Positions 57,551-64,000 of a DNA stretch of 64,000 bases are shown piece after piece; the stretch's first letter is position 1, and every line of letters starts with the position of its first letter. The DNA lies in contig JABAKD010000024.1 of assembly GCA_012845835.1 (NCBI GenBank), forward strand, positions 62,699-126,698, written 5' to 3'. The notes under the pieces were generated by a model. It was given only the letters and a program-made list of their open reading frames with translations, was not told the DNA's origin and did not search any database. Origin of the DNA: Undaria pinnatifida. Taxonomy: Eukaryota > Sar > Phaeophyceae > Laminariales > Alariaceae. The position numbers were made by a program, and so were the translations under genes.

Positions 57551-57845
57551 CCACTCCCGACGATCGCCAAGTGCCTTCTTGCCGCAGCCAAGTGTGACAA
57601 ACATTCAGCCACTCCCGACAATCGCCAAGTGCCTTCTCACGCAGTCCGGTCTAGAAAAAACATTCAGCCACTCCCGACGATCGCCAATATGCCTCCTCGC
57701 GCAGTCCAGTGTGACAAAACATTCCGCCACTCTCGACGATCGCCAAGTGACTTCTCGCGCAGTCAAATGTGATAAAACATTCCGCCACTCCCGACGATCG
57801 TCAAGTGCCTTCTCGCGCAGCGAACCACCAGTCAAGTGTGACAAA
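57551..57845 (+). repeat. Tandem array, about 59-bp unit, five copies
   Basis: CCACTCCCGACGATCGCCAA starts copies near 57551, 57609, 57668, 57727 and 57784, each followed by GTGCCTTCTCGCGCAGTC and GTGTGACAAAACATTC variants. Confidence 0.88.
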
Positions 57846-57924
57846 ACACTTCTCAAAAGCATTTGACTAGACTAAACATGTATTGTTCCCCAAAGTACCC
57901 TCGGAGGCGTTCGGGGGCCCATAC

Positions 57925-58225
57925 ATATATATACCGGTCGCCCCGGTGGTGTATCAGGTTATCCTCGAGGCTGGTATAGGTCAGTTTCGTAAGTTCGAGC
58001 CCCGCCGAGTGCATACTCGTATAAATTCGTTGGGACTTTTTCGTGTGGACAAATTGACTTGCGGAAAGCGCGAGAGCGTGAGTTAGCAACGTTCGATGAA
58101 AAATCGACGAGCAGTGGGATTGCTGAACCCTATGCGCGATAAAAATTGAAGACAAGAACCGGGGAGGAGAAGGGATGACACCTGTGACCACGGCTTGTCC
58201 AGAAGCTGGAAAGTAAAAGTGTGCA
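57925..58225 (+). mobile_element. SINE-A, full-length tRNA-derived retroposon
   Basis: ACCGGTCGCCCCGGTGGTGT opens the tRNA-like head, AAGTTCGAGCCCCGCC is the B-box/T-arm, and the body shares TTGCGGAAAGCGCGAGA, ATGAAAAATCGACGAGCAGT and CTGTGACCACGGCTTGTCC with the inverted copy at 32147-32478. An A-rich region follows. Confidence 0.75.
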
Positions 58226-58800
58226 AAATAAAATAAAAATAAAACAAAAAAAAATAATGTTGCCGGTCCCCAAATCTAGAGGAGTCCGGTGCCTCTCCGA
58301 GTCGAACGTATTTCGGCTGATATACGCGTTTTTCTTAGTAAACGAAACGTCGTCCAGAGTCACAGTTCCCCCGACGAAACAGGGGTCGTGTTCTGACAGC
58401 GCAAGGTCAGGGCCGACGCCAGAAGCTATCTCCAAAACTTCACGGTTTTTAGTCGGCCAACGCGTTTGAGAAATAGGTCGGAATCTGTGAAGGGGAACCT
58501 TTGCGAGCGCTGGCCGCTGGTAACGGCCCGGCCGCGGCGCGGACGAGATTTCATGATTCTTGCATTCGCAGGGCAGGTGCGGAACCGACTAGGGGAGGCC
58601 GGGTGCGCCGACCAGGTTTCACTGTCGCAAGTAGCTTCGCGAACGGCAGGAGGTGCCTCACTGAGCAAATTGTTACGTTTCTGGCAAGACTTTACGTAGA
58701 CTATGTGATGTTTCTGACTCGTAGGGGCCTCAATTTGGAACCCAGCGTATATGGGTTCCATCTTTTGACTGGTGTTGGTATGCGGACGTATATATGGTTT
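58226..58800. other. No supported gene; start of a nested inverted repeat
   Basis: A minus-strand frame (58761-58426) and overlapping plus-strand frames lack recognisable motifs. 58680-58800 is the inverse of 61310-61450 (AACCCAGCGTATATGGGTTC against GGAACCCATGTACGCTGG). Confidence 0.45.
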
Positions 58801-58809
58801 TAGTGTGTC

Positions 58810-59190
58810 GTGTGTCCGCGTGGTTTTTGCTAAACGTATGTTTTGGTTGATATTCTAGACTTCGTTATCGTATTGTTTCAAAGTGGTGCTTTCCGTGTGT
58901 TGTTGCTACACGTATATGTTTTGGTTTATGTTCTAGACTTCGTTATCGTGTTGTTTCGGAGTGGCGTTTTCGAATACATATTACTTTGAAACAGCGTGGT
59001 TTTTGCTACACGTGTACGCTTTTGTTGATGTTCTATCCTTCGTCATCACATTGTATCAGGGTGGTGTTTTTGAATACATATTATTTTGTAACCGCGTGGT
59101 TTTTGCTACAGGTGTATGTTTTGGTTGATGTTCTAGACTTCATTTTCGTATTGTATCTGAGTCGTGTTTTCGAACACATATTGGTTTACA
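58810..59190 (+). repeat. Tandem ~80-100-bp units (inverted partner at 61090-61310)
   Basis: Four copies of GTTTTGGTTGATGTTCTAGA variants with CGTGGTTTTTGCTACACGTG and ATACATATTACTTTG-type phrases. The same units run in reverse at 61090-61310. Confidence 0.78.
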
Positions 59191-59514
59191 GTGGTTGGGC
59201 GGGGGGGGGTGGGGGGTTGTATATATCTGCAAAACGTATTTATGTACGCCGACAAAACTGCTTCGGGGGGCTTGAAACGAATTTGCGAGGGACGTTTGGG
59301 AATTTAAACATTCCCCCTCCCAGATTTGTCAAGTATGGTTAAATGCATATTTATCCCTGAAAATAAACATGCAATAACCAGCCTTGACAACTATGGGTTG
59401 TAGCGGTATCATAATACACTTATAATACCGTTACTCTTCATAGTCTGACTATGTGTGTATTAATTGTTTTGCTACACGATGTGGGTTGAATCGAAATACG
59501 GAAGGCCAGGGTTT

Positions 59515-59945
59515 GAGAAAAAGGGGGGAGGGGGGGGGGGGGGGGGAGGGGGGGGGGGGGATTTTACAATAAAGTGTTTGTATGTATAGGGAGTCTGCTT
59601 ATTGAGTATCCCGTCATGTTGGCTGGTGACATGTGATGAGCTGTGGGAGGTTTTGGGAGGTTTCGGCGACTAAACTTGCAACTACAGTGTAGCTATCGGG
59701 GTCAACAGGGTGATGTTAGTGAGTCTGTGGACGGAAACTATGAAATTCGTGGAAGGGAATGCACCAGTTTGTCAAGTGAAGCCTGTAAGTCGAATATCTG
59801 GTGAGGGAAGGGTGGGAAAGGGGGGGGGGGAGGGTGAATTTCAGCAGCGGGATGTCCAGTGCGTGGAAGTGTTTATTACTTTATCGGATTTCGATGTGGG
59901 GCGTTTGTGGGAAAGCGAGGCACAAGAAAAACAAAAATAACATTA
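59515..59945 (-). repeat. Poly-G tract and inverted copy of the R-linked element
   Basis: A G-rich run of about 40 bases (59523-59560) is followed by GCAACTACAGTGTAGCTATC and GGGTCAACAGGGTGATGTTA, the reverse of the motif at 60930-60960 and 63720-63755. Confidence 0.72.
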
Positions 59946-59984
59946 TTAGCTAGCCATGCCGTAGCTCTAACTCATCTCCGCCTT

Positions 59985-61095
59985 CCCCCCCCCCCCCCCC
60001 CGTTTGTTACCCGCCCAGTTCGTTCAAACGGCCCACTTACAATGGAAATCGGCCAGAGTAATAAACACTTCTAAGCAATTGATATCAAGCCATTATCTTT
60101 CTAGCCATCCATGGCGTAGATTTCATTCATCCCTCCTCCCCCCCTCCAAAGCCCCCTACTTCCCCACACCCCGCACGATCGCCTAGACTCAGCACCGAGC
60201 GTATAGCAAGTCCCAACATATATGTATAATACGCGCGATCGGACGATCACACACAATGTTGCAAAGATCAGTGTCGACCGAGTCCTTGATCTTATAGCTG
60301 GAGTGTACTTCAATATTCATGTGACCAAACCTCTTCAAAACCCTTCCCGCCCCTCACCCCCCCCTTTTTCTTTCTTTCTTTTTCTCGCTTTCTCTTCCTT
60401 AAACGCCCCACCTGATATCGAAACCCACCAGAGGAATAAACACTTCCACGCCCTGGATACCGCCTCGTTATCGTTTTGGAGCCGTCCATGCCCCTGCTGC
60501 AATCCCCCCCCCCCCCCCCTTCCCCGACCCCAACGCTCCCTCCTTCCCCAACACCCGCACCGTCGCTTAGACCTAGCACCACGCGAATAGCAACCCCTAC
60601 ATATATGCGACCTAAAGCCCATCCCCCCGCCCCCCCCCCCCCCCGCGCCACATTCCCCCCCCCTCCCCCACAAGAAGGATTTATAGTTTCCACGCACGAA
60701 TTGACCTGCCCCCCCCGTCCCCTCCCCCCCCCTTCCCCCGCCTCCCGCCCCCCTTTTGATCAAAATCAGGCCCCCGCGTCCTTAAATACTCCGCCCTCCC
60801 CTCACCGGATATTCGACTTATAGGATTCACTTGATAAACTGACGCATTTCCTTCCACAGCTGTCAGATTTGGTCTCCCTTAAAAACGAGTTTTTTTAGTT
60901 TCCGCGCACAGACCGCCTAACATCACCCTGTTGACCCTGATATCTACACTGTAGATGCAAGGAGAGTCGCCGACCTACACCTTAATGAGGACACACAACC
61001 CGTAATACGAGCGATTGGAGTATCTCACAGAGCTTGCAAAGATGAGTTTCGACAAAACATTCGATCTCACTGCTGAAGAGTATTTTAATTTTTAT
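59985..61095 (+). repeat. Direct copies of the R-linked element with poly-C tracts
   Basis: Two successive copies. A partial one (59985-60320) ends in repeat R with ATC in place of ATG at about 60267. A fuller one (60340-61095) contains GAAACCCACCAGAGGAATAA, GAGCCGTCCATGCC, ACAAGAAGGATTTATAGTTT, TTGATCAAAATCAGGCCCCC, TGTTGACCCTGATATCTACA and repeat R with ATG at 61042. Pyrimidine tracts separate the blocks. Confidence 0.75.
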
Positions 61096-61439
61096 AATAT
61101 ATACATCAACCAAAACATATACGTGTAGAAACAAAATATATTTTTTCTTGAGAACACAATTCTGAAACAACATGATAATGAAGTCTAGAACATCAACCAA
61201 AACATACACGTGTAGCAACAACCACGCGGACACAAAATAATATGTACTTGAAAACACCACTCTGAAACAACACGATAACGAAGTCTAGAACATCAACCAA
61301 TAATGCCCACGCACTAAAACCACATACACCCGTCTACATACGAAACCCAGTCAAAAAATGGAACCCATGTACGCTGGATTCTAAATTGAAGTCACTACGA
61401 CTCAGAAACATCGCATAGTCTACATATAGTCTTTACACA
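61096..61439 (-). repeat. Inverted partner of 58680-59190
   Basis: AGAACATCAACCAAAACATA recurs with AACACGATAACGAAGTCTAG, the reverse of the tandem units at 58810-59190, followed by the reverse of 58680-58800. Confidence 0.75.
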
Positions 61440-63890
61440 CCTAAAATACGCCAAAACTGCTCGTTGCCAAATAACCGGTTCATCATGAACGCAAGAACAA
61501 ACAGAACAAGAGACGTGGTAATCGAGTTGCAGCGCTTATCACTACAGCATTCGCCCAGCACATTACCTCCTTTTCAGTTGGTTTTGGGCATCAGCGAACT
61601 GGGTCCAACGCATGCCCGTAGAGTCAAAGGTGGAGTGAGGAGCGGTAGTAAAAATCGAGTGCGCTGCTCGATAACCTGTCCCCTACCGTCGGTATACTGA
61701 ACAATCTTCGGGCCGCATCTCCTCTGTATCAGGTGTGTAAGGAATTTTATTTGTCTTTTTCAAGCAAGCGGTTGCGTTGACATATACTACCTGGCCTGAT
61801 GTAAACCACTCAGCGATCATCTGCTACACGCTAGGGCATGTTTTTTCAGCAACACCAACAAGAGCACCAGACAAAGACGCGACATCTACAGGACCACAAC
61901 ATCTTCGACGACAGTGGGGAGAAAACATGGCGTATAATCGTACGCTAGACAATAACAACGTGAAAAAGAAATAGAGACAAATATGTTAACACTGCGGTAG
62001 ACCACACTAACAACCTATTACGCAGGTTTTTTTGTGCCTCCGGCCGTTTGTATGATCGCCTGACAACTTCTACCAAATTCCGCAGCATATGCCTAACAAA
62101 TTGAAGTCACCCTCGCGTTCAATAGTGGTGACATCGCATGCCCACATCACCTCGCTTGATGCATTTGTAAGATGTATCTCTGTCTTAGAGTTGGCGGCCT
62201 CAGAACCCCACATCGGCACGGAAAAAATCATGGGCGTAAAATCGAGTATGTGAGACAATAATAATGTGAAAATCAGGTACAGACCGATATGTTAAAATTG
62301 CGGTAAACCGCACGACCAACTTATTACGTGGGGTATTCCGTACATACCGTCTGCATGATCGCCTCCCAACCTATGCCAACCGAAGTATGACTAACGAAGT
62401 AACGCATTTGAGCGCGTGTACACGAAGTGTTCCTTTCAAAGCACTAGCGATTCGCATATCTCCCTCTCGTTCTCAATGGCAGTGACACTGCATGACCACA
62501 TCACCTCGCCTGTTGTATTTGGCAATAATATGTATCACTTTCTTAATAGCGATGTCAGAAAATAATGGTATCTACATGATTGTACCTATCGATTGAAATA
62601 TTGTATCTTTCGGTCCATGTACAAAAACAAATTATGAAGCTTTTACACGATGTTTACTACACATATAAACTGGGTTGCATACTTCATGTAACATCAAACC
62701 TCTTAGAATAATACACATTACCAGGCGGGTGATATAAAGGGGTGTCTTCTTGCTACACCGTCAGATTCGTCCCCTTTAAGGGTTTATTGTTTTGCGCACA
62801 TATTAAAATCCCCCCCCCCCCCACCCCCCCCCCCCCCGATCCCTCTTGATCAAACGCTCCACTTAAAATCAAACTTTACCAGAGTAGTAAACACTTCCAG
62901 CCAACTGATCAAATCTCATCATCCTTTTAGACATCCATACCGTAGCTCCAACTCATCTCCGCCCTCCTCCCCCCCCCCGCCCTTTTTTTTTGTTTTTTTC
63001 CTCGCTCTTTCTTGCTCAAACGCCTCGCCCAATGTCGAAATCCGCCAGAGTAACAAATACTTCCACGCCCTGGATATCGCCTTATTATCGCTTTAGAGCC
63101 GTCCATGCCGCTGCGGCAATTCCCACCCCTCTCATCGCCCCCAACGCCCCCTCCTTCCCCACCACCCGCACCGTCGCCTAGACCTAACACCACGCGTATA
63201 GCAAACCCCTACATCTAGGCGACCTAACCCCCCCCCCGCCACCCCACCCTTCCCGCGCGCCACATCCCCCCCCCATCCCCCACAAGAAGGATTTATGGTG
63301 TCCACGCACAAATTGAGCTGCCCCACCTGTCCCTCCCCCCCTCCCCTCCTCCCCCCCCTCCACCCCTTCCCCCCCTCCCCTCCTCCCCCCCTCCACCCCT
63401 TCCCCCCCTCCCCGCCTCCCCCCCTCCCCCCCCTTCCCCCCCCTGCCCCCCTCCCCCCCTTCCCCCCCTGCCCCCCTTCCCCCCTTCCCCCCCTCCCCCC
63501 CCCCTCCCCTCCCCCCCTCCCCCCCCCTCCCCCTCCCCCCCTCCCGCCAACTTGTGATCAAAATCAGGCCCCCACGTCCTTCGAAACTCCGCCCTTTCCT
63601 CGCGGGTTATTCGACTTACGGTACTTACTTGATAAACGGATACATCTCCCTTCACAGCTGTCAGGTTTTGTCCCCCTCAGAAACGGGTGTTACAGTTTCC
63701 GCGCACAGACTGACTAACATCACCCTGTTGACCCTGATAGCTACACTGTAGTTGTAAGGGGAGTCCCCGACCTATATCCTTAACAAGGACGCACAACGCG
63801 TAGTACGCGCGATCGGAGTATCACACACAGCTTGCAAACATGAGTTTCGACAAAATCTTCGATCTCACAGCTGGAGTGTATTGTACTTTT
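61440..63890 (+). repeat. Right arm of the large inverted repeat
   Basis: Matches the left arm (51358-55130) in reverse order, from CTGCTCGTTGCCAAATAACC to repeat R with ATG at 63840 (MSFDKIFDLTAGV). A C-rich tract at 63325-63545 (CCCCCTCCC-type) and C runs near 62810-62840 lie inside. No protein is supported; the Pro- and Gly-rich frames are composition effects. Confidence 0.72.
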
Positions 63891-64000
63891 TATGATATAG
63901 TCAATGTGCTTTGTTTTTCCTCCACTAGAACTGTTGGTGTTGGTATTTTTACTTTAGGTGGCGAATTTTGAGCTAGATCTAACATCATATCTGTGTTATA

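Noticed and set aside
57551-57845. CRISPR-like array
   Set aside because: The unit repeats as a whole with no unique spacers, and the genome is eukaryotic; it is an ordinary tandem array.
63184-63717. Gly- and Pro-rich frames of 120-140 codons on both strands
   Set aside because: Composition effects of the C-rich tract within the right arm of the inverted repeat.

Overview
This is eukaryotic nuclear DNA, very poor in intact genes and dominated by decayed mobile elements, short dispersed repeats and simple-sequence tracts. A brown alga (Phaeophyceae, Ectocarpus-like) or close stramenopile relative is the best guess. The reasons are: a gene whose N-terminus is a signal peptide followed by a heterokont plastid-targeting motif (Ser-Ala-Ala-Ser-Gly-Phe, ASAFAP-like); retrotransposon proteins that resemble those I remember from brown algae; abundant CAG runs; and spliceosomal introns with canonical GT/AG ends. 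The assignment is inference, not proof.

Layout. 1-2.1 kb: one possible exon of unknown function. 2.1-4.5 kb: a dead LINE (non-LTR) reverse transcriptase on the minus strand with a G-rich tail. 4.5-5.3 kb: tandem and TTTG repeats. 6.6-8.0 kb: a decayed unknown, probably transposon, protein (minus). 8.16-12.70 kb: the 5' half of a multi-exon plastid-targeted lipoxygenase (minus), seven exons with consistent phases; the catalytic half is not found downstream. 13.7-15.5 kb: minisatellites built on a GTACCGGTAC core, flanked by tRNA-like repeats. 15.5-25.6 kb: mostly repeats. 25.7-29.05 kb: a decayed multi-exon gene of an uncharacterised family (minus). 29.1-30.0 kb: a foldback structure made of a tRNA-headed ~285-bp repeat. 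30.1-38.5 kb: dispersed repeats, including a full-length tRNA-derived SINE. 38.7-39.4 kb: remnant of another unknown protein. 39,885-51,341: one complete but inactivated Ty3/gypsy-type LTR retrotransposon on the minus strand, with 441-bp LTRs, a TATA target duplication and gag-protease-RT-RNase H-integrase order. 51.4-63.9 kb: a large, complex inverted repeat with nested inverted copies, poly-C/poly-G tracts and several tandem arrays between the arms.

Two threads run through the window. First, a short dispersed repeat (about 85 bp, at least 13 copies) often retains a start codon and encodes a short peptide of pattern M-S-x-D-x-x-F-x-x-L-T-A-x-V; two diverged subfamilies keep the same peptide pattern. 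Second, several unrelated tRNA-derived (Pol III-like) repeats are present. The only cellular gene I can name is the truncated lipoxygenase. All coordinates of spliced genes are read by eye.
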